Below, one piece after another: positions 27,043 to 36,379 of a stretch of DNA of 64,000 nucleotides. Position 1 is the stretch's first letter. Every line of letters starts with the position of its first letter. The stretch lies in NCBI GenBank assembly GCA_023382975.1, contig JAHDXO010000016.1:110022-174021 (forward strand), given 5' to 3'. The translations under genes and the position numbers were made by a program. This stretch comes from Pirellulaceae bacterium. GTDB lineage: Bacteria; Planctomycetota; Planctomycetia; Pirellulales; Pirellulaceae. A model generated the notes under the pieces. That model worked only from the letters and a program-made list of their open reading frames with translations, was not told the DNA's origin and ran no database searches.

Positions 27043-29100
27043 TCACCAGTTCTTCTCCACCTTGGCGCCGGCGCGGATGGATTTTTGCCGGGCGCGTGCC
27101 TGCTGGTTGGCGGCCTCTTCCGCCAGGATCTCTGCCGATGTGTAATTCGGCACCGGCAACGACTGCAGCGAGAGCGCCGCTTGGAAGTCGCCTGCGGAAA
27201 CCGGCTGCGACCGGCCCTGCCCATCGGAGTCCGAGATTTCCATGTCCTCGTCGTAGTCGCCGGCGTTCTTGGCCGGCATCGTGCTGTCCTCTTGATCCTT
27301 CACCGGCGGCTGGAGGCTGCGGAACGTGTCCAGGGCCTGCTGCATCCGCCCAGCCGCGATGTGAAGCGCCGTGTTTGCCTTCGGCCAGTGGATCGACTCG
27401 GGGGCCAAGCTGGCCAGCGCCTGTTGTTGTGCGGCGGCAGCGTCGGCGAGCGAGTCGGCAATCGGATCCAACTCGGTCGGCGGTGTGATTTCGGTGTTTC
27501 CGTAGGCTTCCGCGAGCAGTTGCCGGAGCGTCTGCCGTTGAGATGCGACGGAATCCAAGACTTGAGCGGTTCCTTCGCTCACCGCCTGCTGTTCCTTCGC
27601 CGCGGGCAAAGCCAGGCGGCGGTCGTTGGGTCGGCTGACCGTTGTGTCGTCGTCGTCCATGACATTGTCGCGTTCACCGCTCTTGCTAAGGTCTGCTTTG
27701 GGTGAGACGAGGCGGCGCGCGAGCAGTTGGGCGCTCTGCTGCCCCAGACGTGCTTGTCGTAGCGTGAGTTGTTCGAGCTGTCCGATGATCTCCGCCAGTC
27801 CCGCGCTGCGCTGCTGTTCCGCGGCGCGCTGTTGCTCGAGAGCCGCATCCCATTCCCGTAGACGGCCAGTCGCCAAGGTGATTTGGCGGGCGGTCTCGAT
27901 ATCGCCCGGCCGCAACAGCCCGGCGTCGAGGAACGCGTCGCGGGCTTCGAGCAGCAGCGAGCGAGCCGCGGACAAGTCAGCGGCGGACTGCTCCTGCGCA
28001 TGCTGGAGCAACTCGCCGCCGCGTTGGAACTTGGCTTGAAACGCCGCTTGATCGCCGTCATCCCGCGGTCGAGCACAACCGGGCAGCAGCAGGACCACGA
28101 GCGCCAGATGGCAAACCGACGGCAGACGCGACGGCAACGAGGCCAACCACAGAACCACCGCCAGGCCCAGCAGAAGCGGGTAGCCCTCCGTGTAACGTAC
28201 TCTTCGCAATTCCCCCACGACAACCTCGTCGGCCGTGCCGGAAACCAGTGTTTCGTACAACGGCACGAGGTCGAACGGACGGGTGCGGGCCGGAAAGTAC
28301 GTGACTCGCTCGCTTTTACCGCATAGTTGAGTGAGGGTCCGCTCGTCCAATCGCGAGATCACCTCCGCATCCCTGTCCTTGTACCGCATCCACGGGTCAG
28401 CGCCGCCGGGGGTCGGCACGCGCGCCCCCTGAACTGGATCGCCCAAGCCGACGATCAGCACTCGCGCCCCGCAGTTGGCCAGCAACTCGGCGGTCTGTTC
28501 GAGATTGCTCAGGTGGTCCTCGCCGTCGGTGAACAGGATCAGATCTCGCCGTCCGCCCGCCGCGTCGGTCAACACGCTGCCCGCGGCCTTCTCGACGGCG
28601 GCCTGCAGCGAGGTGCTTCCCACGTCCGCGTCGGACGGGTCGGCTCGCTCTAGCATGTAGCGCACGAAGCCGTGATCCAACGTCAGCGGAACGCGCACCG
28701 ACGCCGACCCGGCAAACGTGATCAGCCCGATCCGCTGACCGGCCAAGGCGGGAAGCGCTTCGTGGATGGCGATGCGAGCCACCTCCAGGCGGCTGGGGAA
28801 AACGTCCGCCGCCAACATGCTCCGCGAGACGTCCAGCGCGATCACCAAGTCGCGTCCCCGGCGCTCCACCTCGAAGGGCTGCGGGTTCCACTGCGGTCGC
28901 GCCAAGGCCACCACGATGCAGGCCATTGACGCCAGCGCCAGGACGTCGCGACGTTCCAGCCGGACCGGCCCGCGCTGCGGGGCAACGCCCTTCAGTCGGC
29001 AGGCCGCCTCCCGTTGCAACCCCCGCGCCCGCGCCATCAGCCAGCCCGCCAGCGCCACCAACGGCAGCAACAGCAACATCCAAGGCATGCCGAGGTTCAT
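27043..29100 (-). CDS. BatB-type VWA protein fused to a lipoprotein-like helical domain
   Basis: The ATG at 29100 overlaps the BatA stop (ATGA), giving 685 residues. Residues 1-75 hold two membrane helices. The VWA domain (~83-300) has the MIDAS sequence ALDVSRSM (Asp90-Ser94) and LILFTDGEDH. Another membrane helix precedes about 325. At about 328-342 comes a typical lipoprotein signal, HLALVVLLLPGC (Cys342), inside the reading frame. The remaining ~340 residues form Ala/Gln-rich helices (AALEQQRAAEQQRSAG...). This looks like a BatB gene fused to a BatC-like lipoprotein gene. The family function, in MoxR-linked Bat complexes tied to envelope stress or assembly of metalloenzymes, is poorly resolved. 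Confidence 0.83.
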   Translation of the reverse strand: MNLGMPWMLLLLPLVALAGWLMARARGLQREAACRLKGVAPQRGPVRLERRDVLALASMACIVVALARPQWNPQPFEVERRGRDLVIALDVSRSMLAADVFPSRLEVARIAIHEALPALAGQRIGLITFAGSASVRVPLTLDHGFVRYMLERADPSDADVGSTSLQAAVEKAAGSVLTDAAGGRRDLILFTDGEDHLSNLEQTAELLANCGARVLIVGLGDPVQGARVPTPGGADPWMRYKDRDAEVISRLDERTLTQLCGKSERVTYFPARTRPFDLVPLYETLVSGTADEVVVGELRRVRYTEGYPLLLGLAVVLWLASLPSRLPSVCHLALVVLLLPGCARPRDDGDQAAFQAKFQRGGELLQHAQEQSAADLSAARSLLLEARDAFLDAGLLRPGDIETARQITLATGRLREWDAALEQQRAAEQQRSAGLAEIIGQLEQLTLRQARLGQQSAQLLARRLVSPKADLSKSGERDNVMDDDDTTVSRPNDRRLALPAAKEQQAVSEGTAQVLDSVASQRQTLRQLLAEAYGNTEITPPTELDPIADSLADAAAAQQQALASLAPESIHWPKANTALHIAAGRMQQALDTFRSLQPPVKDQEDSTMPAKNAGDYDEDMEISDSDGQGRSQPVSAGDFQAALSLQSLPVPNYTSAEILAEEAANQQARARQKSIRAGAKVEKNW

Positions 29101-30137
29101 CGCTCGACCTCCTCGGCCACCCGCAGCCACGTGGCACACAAGATCTGCTCGATCAGCAACAAGGCGAACGCCGCGATGGCCAGATAATGGAACAACGGGC
29201 GGATCTCGGTGTGATACAGGATGGTGGTCTTGATCTCGCTCGTTTCCAGTTGGTTGATCCGCTCGTAGACCTCCTCCAACTGCGTCGCGTTGCCGATCTT
29301 CCAGTACGCACCCTCGGTCTCGTCGGCCAAACGCCGCAGCAGCCGTTCGGCATCGGTCAGCCCCGCGTCGTCCGCCTTCTGGTCGGAACCCGTACCGTCT
29401 CGCTCGTCGTCTTTCAGGCTGACGGCGTAGACGCGGATGCCCCATTTCTTCGCCAGCCCCGCGGCCTCCTCGGGCAGATGCAGACCGCAGTTGTTCTCGC
29501 CGTCGGTCAGCAGCACGACGACCTTGCTGCGGATCGCGGCAGCCGGATCGGCCGTCCGGCTTTCGGCGGCGGGCTGCCACTGGCCCATGTGATCCAGTCG
29601 AGCGCACGCCAGTGCCAGCGCGTCGCCGTAGCCGGTGCCGTCCTCGGTGGCGCGCTGCTGGATGGCAAGCCCGCGTACGATCTCCAGCAGTGCCTCGTGC
29701 CCAAACGTGAGCGGACTGAGCGTGTCGGCGTAGCGGGCAAACGTGATCACGCCGAGCATATCGTCGGGCCGATGGCGAATGAATTGCTCGACGACCTGCT
29801 TGGCCGCCTCCAGCCGCGACACTCGCGCGCCGTCCTCCGCTGCCAGACTCTGGTCCATGCTGCTGGAGATGTCGATCAGCAACTGGATGGCGATGCCCTG
29901 CCGAGTCTCCTCGCCCACCTGCCGCTCGATCTGCGGATCGGCGCAAGCGGCGATCAGCAGTGCGATTGCCATCGCGACCAGCAGACGAACGCGTCGAAGC
30001 CAGCGAAGTCGGCGGGACGGCGGCACGTTCCGCCACACGGCCAACCCCGGCACGGCAATCGCGGCGCGGGGACGCCGGTGCAGCGCGAGCAGCGCCAGTG
30101 GCAGAAGAACCAGTATCCACGGAAATGCGAACGTCAT
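29097..30137 (-). CDS. BatA-type VWA-domain membrane protein
   Basis: The 346-residue protein has an N-terminal membrane helix (FPWILVLLPLALLAL) and a second one near 50-67 ending in a Cys-Ala region. The von Willebrand factor A domain (~85-290) has a complete MIDAS motif LLIDISSSMD (Asp89-Ser93) and VVVLLTDGENN. A C-terminal transmembrane helix lies at about 316-338 (LFHYLAIAAFALLLIEQIL). This is the BatA/Aerotolerance layout. Its ATG overlaps the stop of the upstream small BatD-like gene by 4 nt, and its own stop overlaps the BatB start, so three genes are translationally coupled. Confidence 0.87.
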   Translation of the reverse strand: MTFAFPWILVLLPLALLALHRRPRAAIAVPGLAVWRNVPPSRRLRWLRRVRLLVAMAIALLIAACADPQIERQVGEETRQGIAIQLLIDISSSMDQSLAAEDGARVSRLEAAKQVVEQFIRHRPDDMLGVITFARYADTLSPLTFGHEALLEIVRGLAIQQRATEDGTGYGDALALACARLDHMGQWQPAAESRTADPAAAIRSKVVVLLTDGENNCGLHLPEEAAGLAKKWGIRVYAVSLKDDERDGTGSDQKADDAGLTDAERLLRRLADETEGAYWKIGNATQLEEVYERINQLETSEIKTTILYHTEIRPLFHYLAIAAFALLLIEQILCATWLRVAEEVER

Positions 30138-30610
30138 GGCTCAGGATCGCCGACGGTGATGGTGATTTCGGGGAACCGCCCTTTCCGGCCTTGAGTTTCC
30201 ATCGAAATGGCGTCCATCTTGATGGTTCCGGGTTCGAGGGCCTGCCAGATGACGACGCGCTGATGAACGATCGTGCCATCGCCGGCTTGACGCACCGGCC
30301 GTTTCTCGACCGCGCGCAACCGCAGCAACGGATCGGCGGGAATATGCAGGCGGACGGCAGCGGCCGAATCGGCCTCGACGGTCAGTTCCAGCCGCACCGG
30401 TTCGCCCGGCACAACGCGAAACGTGCGGGGCTCGCAGTGTAGATGGATCTGCTCCTCGGCCATCGCGGCCGGAGTACACGCGAGCAGCAGAGCCGCCGCA
30501 ACCAGAGTAGAACGGAATTCATTCCGTTCGGAACGGAATAAATTCCGTTCTACAGGATGCTCGCACGGTGCGCGCATTCTACAGCCGAGGCGTTCAACCT
30601 CCCGTTTCAT
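30134..30610 (-). CDS. Small exported BatD-like beta-sandwich protein
   Basis: The 158-residue product has a hydrophobic export signal (LVAAALLLACTPAAMA) ending near residue 50. One beta-sandwich unit follows (FRVVPGEPVRLELTVEAD...), similar to single BatD/oxygen-tolerance modules. The ATG at 30610 has a GGAG at good distance; an ATG at 30577 is possible. The positively charged segment before the signal core (residues 19-34) is translated from a 47-nt palindromic element at 30507-30553, an odd extension of the signal peptide. The gene lies between DUF58 and BatA and overlaps both neighbours slightly. Confidence 0.72.
   Translation of the reverse strand: MKREVERLGCRMRAPCEHPVERNLFRSERNEFRSTLVAAALLLACTPAAMAEEQIHLHCEPRTFRVVPGEPVRLELTVEADSAAAVRLHIPADPLLRLRAVEKRPVRQAGDGTIVHQRVVIWQALEPGTIKMDAISMETQGRKGRFPEITITVGDPEP
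30507..30553. repeat. 47-nt palindromic element inside a signal-peptide coding region
   Basis: Two 23-nt arms (beginning gtagaacggaatt...) are inverted copies with one mismatch around a single central base. Each arm contains the smaller palindromic unit gaacggaat...attccgttc. The element is read through in frame as 16 charged residues of the small BatD-like protein. Short palindromes of this kind are abundant dispersed repeats in planctomycete genomes. Confidence 0.85.
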
Positions 30611-31484
30611 CGGCGGTTCTCCGGAGGCGATGGCGGAAGAACCGAGCCAGTTCCTCCGCGCAGTCGCTGTGGGTGTCGAGTTCCAGAAGATCGGCGCGGA
30701 CCGCGGTGAACTCGTTCCGCAGGCGGGCGCGTCGGGCGTCGAACGCGCCTTGGCACGCCGTGCGCCCCGCGGGCCCCAGGTCTGCCACCAGCGTCTCTCC
30801 GGTCTCCGCGTCGCGGACGGCGGCCAAGCCGCAGGGGGGCGGATCGATTTCGCTGGGATGATTCACGGCGATGCCCACCAGGTCGTGCCGAAAGGCGACC
30901 GCCCCCAGTTGTTCGCGGTCGATGTCGAACAGAAAATCGGACAACAGCAAGACCAGAACCCGGCGCCTGGACAGGTGCAACAGAGCTTCGAGCGCCGGCG
31001 CGGGATCGCTGCCGAGACGGCGGGGTTGGATGGCCAGCAGATCGGCCAGCAGGCGCAGCGCGTGCAGCCGGCCTTGACGCGGCGGGAGGATCTGTTCGAT
31101 CTGGTCGGACCACAGGATCATTCCGACCCGGTCGTGGTTCTGAGTCGCGGACAGCGTCAGCAGCGCCGCCAACTCGTGCATGACATCCCATTTCGTGCGG
31201 CCCGGAGCGGCAATCCGGCAGGAAGCCGAAGCGTCCACGACCAGCCAGACGATCAGTTCACGTTCCTCGATGTAGCGACGGATGTGCGGGCGACCCGTGC
31301 GGGCGGTCACGTTCCAGTCGATCGTCCGGACTTCGTCGCCGGGATAGTACGGACAGATCTCGTCGAAGTCCAGGCCCCGCCCCTTGAACGCGCTCCGGTA
31401 CTCGCCGGTCAGCAGGTGTTCGACCGGATAGCGGGTGCGCAGTTGAAGCTGCCGCAGGCGTTGGTCAAGGTCGAGCGGCGGCAT
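30594..31484 (-). CDS. DUF58-domain protein of the Bat/MoxR operon
   Basis: The ATG at 31484 (MPPLDLDQRL...) gives 296 residues; a TTG at 31496 is also in frame. The N-terminal half carries the DUF58 signature YRSAFKGRGLDFDEICPYYPGDEVRTIDW (motif around 32-60). A VWA-like fold follows, with VVDASASC and LLLSDFLF. DUF58 proteins almost always follow a MoxR ATPase and precede VWA proteins, as here. The start overlaps the MoxR gene by 20 nt. The protein lacks membrane helices and probably acts on the cytoplasmic side with MoxR. Confidence 0.88.
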   Translation of the reverse strand: MPPLDLDQRLRQLQLRTRYPVEHLLTGEYRSAFKGRGLDFDEICPYYPGDEVRTIDWNVTARTGRPHIRRYIEERELIVWLVVDASASCRIAAPGRTKWDVMHELAALLTLSATQNHDRVGMILWSDQIEQILPPRQGRLHALRLLADLLAIQPRRLGSDPAPALEALLHLSRRRVLVLLLSDFLFDIDREQLGAVAFRHDLVGIAVNHPSEIDPPPCGLAAVRDAETGETLVADLGPAGRTACQGAFDARRARLRNEFTAVRADLLELDTHSDCAEELARFFRHRLRRTADETGG

Positions 31485-32457
31485 GGGACGCTCCAACGTC
31501 GTGGATTGGCACCCGCTCGACGATCCGGTCGAGCAGGGCGTCGGAATTCAGACCTTCCGCCTCGGCCCGGTAGCTGATCGCAATTCGGTGCCGCACCACG
31601 TCGTGCAGCATGGCCTTGACGTCGTCGGGCACCACGTAGTCGCGGCGATGCAGCAGCGCGTGCCCGCGCGCGGCCAGCGCCAGATAGATGCTAGCGCGGG
31701 GCGAGGCCCCGAAGCGGATGTACGCAGCCAGGTCCTCCAGTCCGTGGCGGGCAGGATGTCGCGTCGCCGCCACCAGGCGCAGGATGTACAGCTCGATCTT
31801 CTCGTCCAGGTGAACCGCATCGAGCGCCTGGCGCATCGCCAGCACTTCGTCGAGCGTCGCCGCGGGGGGCACGCTCGTCACAGGGGCCGTGCGAGCCACC
31901 CGGCGCATGATCTCGTGTTCCTCGGCGTGGGTCGGATACTCGATCAGCAGCTTGAACATGAAGCGGTCCACCTGCGCTTCCGGCAAGGCGTAGGTGCCCT
32001 CCTGCTCGATCGGATTCTGGGTCGCCAGCACCATGAACGGTTCCGGCAACTTGTGCGTCTGCCCGCCCAGCGTGACCTGCCGCTCCTGCATCGCCTCGAG
32101 CAACGCGCTCTGCACTTTGGCGGGCGAGCGGTTGATCTCGTCGGCGAGCACCATGTTGGCGAAGACCGGTCCGCGATGCGTTTCGAACGCGCCTGTCTCG
32201 TGGCGGTAGATCTGGGTGCCGACCAGGTCGCCGGGCAACAGGTCGGGCGTGAACTGGATGCGGCTGAACCGGGCGCTGAGCGCCTGGGCCAGCGTATTGA
32301 CCATCAACGTCTTGGCGATGCCCGGAACGCCCTCCAGCAACACGTGGCCGTTGCACAGCAGCGCGATCAGCATCTTCTCCAGCGGCGTGCGCTGGCCGAC
32401 GATCACCCGGCCCACGGTTTCCAGGACGAGATCGAGTTTTTCGGGGAGAGCCTTCAT
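31465..32457 (-). CDS. MoxR-family AAA+ ATPase
   Basis: The 330-residue protein is a full-length MoxR ATPase. It has Walker A GVPGIAKT (43-50), the MoxR-specific FTPDLLPGDLVG segment (~69-80), Walker B VLADEINR (103-110), sensor-type ATQNP, and YALPEAQVDRFMF. MoxR ATPases are chaperone-like AAA+ proteins working with DUF58 and VWA partners, all encoded directly downstream. Its ATG overlaps the stop of the large PQQ-propeller gene by 4 nt, an unusual upstream partner. Confidence 0.93.
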   Translation of the reverse strand: MKALPEKLDLVLETVGRVIVGQRTPLEKMLIALLCNGHVLLEGVPGIAKTLMVNTLAQALSARFSRIQFTPDLLPGDLVGTQIYRHETGAFETHRGPVFANMVLADEINRSPAKVQSALLEAMQERQVTLGGQTHKLPEPFMVLATQNPIEQEGTYALPEAQVDRFMFKLLIEYPTHAEEHEIMRRVARTAPVTSVPPAATLDEVLAMRQALDAVHLDEKIELYILRLVAATRHPARHGLEDLAAYIRFGASPRASIYLALAARGHALLHRRDYVVPDDVKAMLHDVVRHRIAISYRAEAEGLNSDALLDRIVERVPIHDVGASHAAARP

Positions 32458-35400
32458 CGCGCTTCGCTGACCTCGATCGGGCTGAAATCCGCGATGCTCC
32501 CGTTCAGGCAGTAACCGACGTGGCTGATGCTCTTCAGCGGCCGATCCAGTTTCGCCGTCACCGTTGCGCCACCGCCTTGGAACGTCACGTTGCCGGAAGC
32601 GAGATCCACGGTCACAACCAAGTCATACGGCTTGTCGAGTTCCGTGTCGCATGGCGTCGTCGCGCCTTGGTTGTCGACCAGCGGACCTTGGATGATGGCT
32701 GCCGTTCTCATCTTTTGACGCAGACCGCACTTGACCAACTGGGCCTCGTCCGCGCTGTCGCCGAACGCCAGGTAACCGTTGTTGGCGCCTTCCGCGTTGG
32801 CGTATTGCAGCTTGCACTTCAGGGTGACTTTGCCCGTCAGCGGCGCATCCAGTTGCCTCAGGGCCGTGCCCACCTGTTTCCCTTCGGAAGCGATGCGGTA
32901 GCCCAGTTCCGTCTGGAAGGCGCGAGCCTGATCGAGCTTGGCGAAATCGGCGTCCTTCGAGGCCAGTCCGGCCGTGCTGCCGCCTTCCGCACCCGCCGGC
33001 TTCTTTTTGGCGGGCTTCTGCTGGCCCGGAGCCGTGGACGGTGGCGCGACAATCGTGTTCAGTTCTTCGATCTTCTCGTCCGTCAGCGCCGCCAGCGCGT
33101 CGCCGTCGCTGCCGATGCAGCACAGCGTCCCGTCCGTCGCGGCCATGTACAGGTTGCCGTACGCGCCCGACATGCCGTCCAGCAACGGCGCGGTCGGCAG
33201 ACGGTGCCCGGAGAGGATCTTTCCGGAGTGCTTATCGACCGTCAGCAGGATCGAACCCGATTGGCCGTTCAAGGCCTTTTCCTGTTCGACCATCAGTTGC
33301 TGCACCTCCTCCTCCGTGATCCGGCGCTTGATTTCGTCCTGCCGCATCAGTTCTTCGGGACCCAGCACAAACAACCGATCGTCCGAGGCCACCATCGCCC
33401 GGACCAGGATCGGCAGCATCACGCTCCACTGGTCCTGGTAATCGTAATCCTTGGCGTGCAGGTGGTAGACGTACTCCTCCGACCAGCGGAAGTACTGGCG
33501 GAGCCGTCCCCAGGTGTAGATGCGTTCCTTGTCGAAGGTGATCATGCGGCCGGCCGGGGCGCCCTTGGCGCCGGCCTGCGTGTAGCCGGAATGCCCCGAG
33601 GCGTGGTAGTTGCCGTAGATCCAGTAGGTGCGGTGCCACCAACTGTCGTCCAGGAATCCCGTGCCGCTGAACAGATGCGCGTCCTCGCCCTTCTGCTTGT
33701 TGGCCACGGGGTCGTGCGTCGTGGCCACGTCCGCGCCGTACGTGCCCTTTTCGTAGCCATACAACTTGCCGCTGAACGGCAGGTCCAGCCGGTTCCCTTC
33801 CAAGTCGAACGGCTGGTAGCGCATGAAGATCTTCTTCCCGTTGGACGAGAGCAGGTCGGACAGCGCCTGCGGCATGTTCAGAATCTCGTGCCGCATCTGC
33901 AGTGGCTCCTCGGTGCCCGGCACCTTGTCGTCCATCAGATGCTCTTTGATCTTCTGCCCGGTCAGCGCGTCCAGGATCAGGAATCGGATGCCGCCGTCGG
34001 TGAACATCGAACGTCCGGCCACCGTGTAGACTCGATCATTCATCACCAGGACGTTGCCGTGGACCGGGTGGGTGGCTTCCATACGCTCCAGGTACATGTG
34101 GTTCGCCAAGGCCGGTGCGGCCTGATACTTCCACCGCAGCGCCCCGCTGCCGAGGTCCAGACAGTACACCAACCCGTCGGTCGCCCCGAAGTACACCAGG
34201 CCCTTGTAGACGGCGGGCGAGGAATCGATCCGGCCGCCGGGAAAGAACCGCCAGAGCAGCTCGCCCGTGTCGGCGGCAAAAGCGGCCAGGACGGGATTGT
34301 CCTTGTCGGCCACCAGCACCTTCCGACCGGCGATCACCGGCTGGGTCAATGCGCCGCTCAGGCGGGCCGACCACTTCAGCTTGCTCGGCGCGCTGATCCC
34401 GGCCGCCAATCCGCTGCGGGCGATATCGCCGCGGTAGGTCGGCCATTCGCCCGGCTCCTGCGACTGCTGCTTGGGAAACGCCGCCAACGCCTCGCCGACC
34501 ACGTCCAGCCGTTGATCGTCCGGCGTGGGCCGCAGCACGGTCTGGGATGCGTTGGCGGGGGCCAGCGCCGTGAACCCGTACATTTTGGCTCCGATGTAAC
34601 ACGAACACGGATGCTGCGGCGCGTACAGCAGGCCGTTGGCGGGCATGATGCCGTACAGGCACGCGCCGCGCACCCAGTGATGCAGCGTCCACTGGCCTGT
34701 CTTGATATCCACGAACTCCGTCCCGGTCCGGCTCATGATCAGATAGTCCTCGGTGGCCTTGGCCGGGTAGCAGCGGTGGTGAAACCAGTAGGCCGGGATG
34801 TCGTCGAACTTCGCCTCTTCCGCCCCCGAACCGGGATTGCGAGCCCGAATCTCGCCGGTTCCGGTCGGGCTCTCCTTCGATCCGGACGTGGTGTTCATCG
34901 CCCAGATCTTGCCGTCGATCATCAGCAAGTCGCTGGGCGACTGATAGCCGCCGGACAGATGCTTGGCCGTCCAAAGCGTCTTGCCGTTCTCCGTCGACAG
35001 TCCCGCCACCTGCCCGTTTGCGCTGCCGCGGTGCGGCACGTAGTCTTCGCCGCCGACAAACGTCACCACCCCACCCTGCACCACAAGCTTGGGCGCGTAG
35101 AACGTAGCCATCTGCTTCCAGACCGGCATTTCCGCCGACTTCCACAGGACGCTGCCGTCCTCGCGGCTGAGCGCCACCACATACTGGCCGTCGAAGAAAT
35201 AGACCTTACCCAGCGATGCGCTCAGCGTGCTGGGCGCGACCCAGTCGAACGTCTTGGACCAGAGCACCTCGCCCGCTTCGAGATCGCAGCACAGAACCTG
35301 CTTCGGGCGTTGAATCCACCGGCCGCTGGGATAGTTCATGCGCGGCCCGTTCTGGAATTCCTCCCGCTCGTCGTTCGTATCGGCGACCAGATACAGCAGC

Positions 35401-36335
35401 CCGTCCTCGTGGATAATCTCCTCGGTGCCTTCCGTGCCCGCGAGCGTCTGCACGATCCGGCCGGTAGCGGTGTCCAGCACCGAGACCGGAGCCTTGATGC
35501 CCAGCGTAACGAAGACCTGTTTGCCGGCCACGACCACCCGCCGCGGCAGCGTCGCCGGACCGCTCTTCAAGGCGTACAGGTTGCCGATCCACTGGTCGAT
35601 CGGCTGCCTCCACAACACCACTCCGTTGAACGCGTCGCGTGCGATCAATTGCCAGTGGCAGGGCAGATACGGCGTGAACGTGCTGCCCTCGTCGAAGATG
35701 TAGAACACCTTGCCGTCGCCGCTGACGCACGCCGAGACGCTGGACATCTTGTCGTGATGCCGCGACCAGCGCGGCCCGCCGACCCACTGCAGGTGCTGCA
35801 GCGGCGGCTTCAGCGCCGAGTCCTTCGACACGGCATTGCCGGTCGCGTCGTACAGTTGATGCGACCAGTCGTCCATCGTCTCGGGACGCGGCTTGACAAA
35901 CACCTCCGAGCCCAGAAAGGCCGTTCCTTCCGGCGCGAGAACCCGCGTGACCTCCTCCCGCGACACGGCGTCCTCGCGTTCGACGATCAACAGGTTGACG
36001 AAGTTGTCGACAAACGGCAGCGTCCCCGCCTGCCACTGGCCGACGCCGATCTGGCCGTGCAAGCCGGCCGCCACCAAAGCCTCGCGCGCCGCGCCGGCAT
36101 CCTGTTCTTGCGCCACGAGCAGATGGCCCAGCAGGTTCGGACGTTGCTGCCGCACCGCCTGCAGCAGCGTCGCGTCCGCCCCATGCACATGCACGGCCAC
36201 GCCCCCGGCAAAGCGGCTTTTGGCCAGAATCGTCTCCGCCCGGTCCGCCGCGCGGAGCGCCCCCGTCAAGACGAACAAGCACACCAGCGTTCCCAGGAAG
36301 GCGTCGATGGTCTTTCGAGATGCCCGTCGGTTCAT
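32454..36335 (-). CDS. Large secreted PQQ-like beta-propeller protein with methyltransferase-like N-terminus
   Basis: From the ATG at 36335 (MNRRASRKTIDAFLG...) the product is 1293 residues with a Sec signal peptide (~1-28). Residues ~35-125 resemble a degenerate SAM-methyltransferase fold (GHLLVAQEQD..., LPFVDNFVNLLIVE..., EVTRVLAPEGTAFL), as seen in a planctomycete PQQ-propeller subfamily. Two stretches of PQQ-type propeller blades follow, with repeated GxVLWK/GELLWRFF-like strands (~160-570 and ~600-1120). A C-terminal ~140-residue beta-sandwich of concanavalin/LamG type ends the protein. The role is probably extracytoplasmic and carbohydrate- or redox-related, but is unknown. The stop overlaps the MoxR start, so it heads the minus-strand operon. 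Confidence 0.8.
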   Translation of the reverse strand: MNRRASRKTIDAFLGTLVCLFVLTGALRAADRAETILAKSRFAGGVAVHVHGADATLLQAVRQQRPNLLGHLLVAQEQDAGAAREALVAAGLHGQIGVGQWQAGTLPFVDNFVNLLIVEREDAVSREEVTRVLAPEGTAFLGSEVFVKPRPETMDDWSHQLYDATGNAVSKDSALKPPLQHLQWVGGPRWSRHHDKMSSVSACVSGDGKVFYIFDEGSTFTPYLPCHWQLIARDAFNGVVLWRQPIDQWIGNLYALKSGPATLPRRVVVAGKQVFVTLGIKAPVSVLDTATGRIVQTLAGTEGTEEIIHEDGLLYLVADTNDEREEFQNGPRMNYPSGRWIQRPKQVLCCDLEAGEVLWSKTFDWVAPSTLSASLGKVYFFDGQYVVALSREDGSVLWKSAEMPVWKQMATFYAPKLVVQGGVVTFVGGEDYVPHRGSANGQVAGLSTENGKTLWTAKHLSGGYQSPSDLLMIDGKIWAMNTTSGSKESPTGTGEIRARNPGSGAEEAKFDDIPAYWFHHRCYPAKATEDYLIMSRTGTEFVDIKTGQWTLHHWVRGACLYGIMPANGLLYAPQHPCSCYIGAKMYGFTALAPANASQTVLRPTPDDQRLDVVGEALAAFPKQQSQEPGEWPTYRGDIARSGLAAGISAPSKLKWSARLSGALTQPVIAGRKVLVADKDNPVLAAFAADTGELLWRFFPGGRIDSSPAVYKGLVYFGATDGLVYCLDLGSGALRWKYQAAPALANHMYLERMEATHPVHGNVLVMNDRVYTVAGRSMFTDGGIRFLILDALTGQKIKEHLMDDKVPGTEEPLQMRHEILNMPQALSDLLSSNGKKIFMRYQPFDLEGNRLDLPFSGKLYGYEKGTYGADVATTHDPVANKQKGEDAHLFSGTGFLDDSWWHRTYWIYGNYHASGHSGYTQAGAKGAPAGRMITFDKERIYTWGRLRQYFRWSEEYVYHLHAKDYDYQDQWSVMLPILVRAMVASDDRLFVLGPEELMRQDEIKRRITEEEVQQLMVEQEKALNGQSGSILLTVDKHSGKILSGHRLPTAPLLDGMSGAYGNLYMAATDGTLCCIGSDGDALAALTDEKIEELNTIVAPPSTAPGQQKPAKKKPAGAEGGSTAGLASKDADFAKLDQARAFQTELGYRIASEGKQVGTALRQLDAPLTGKVTLKCKLQYANAEGANNGYLAFGDSADEAQLVKCGLRQKMRTAAIIQGPLVDNQGATTPCDTELDKPYDLVVTVDLASGNVTFQGGGATVTAKLDRPLKSISHVGYCLNGSIADFSPIEVSEAR

Positions 36336-36379
36336 GTCGCGTATCCTTTTCAAGTCCACGATAAGCGACCGCGCAAGTC

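Noticed and set aside
29101..30279. Upstream extension of the BatB frame
   Set aside because: It is an out-of-frame reading of the BatA gene; the proper BatB start overlaps the BatA stop.
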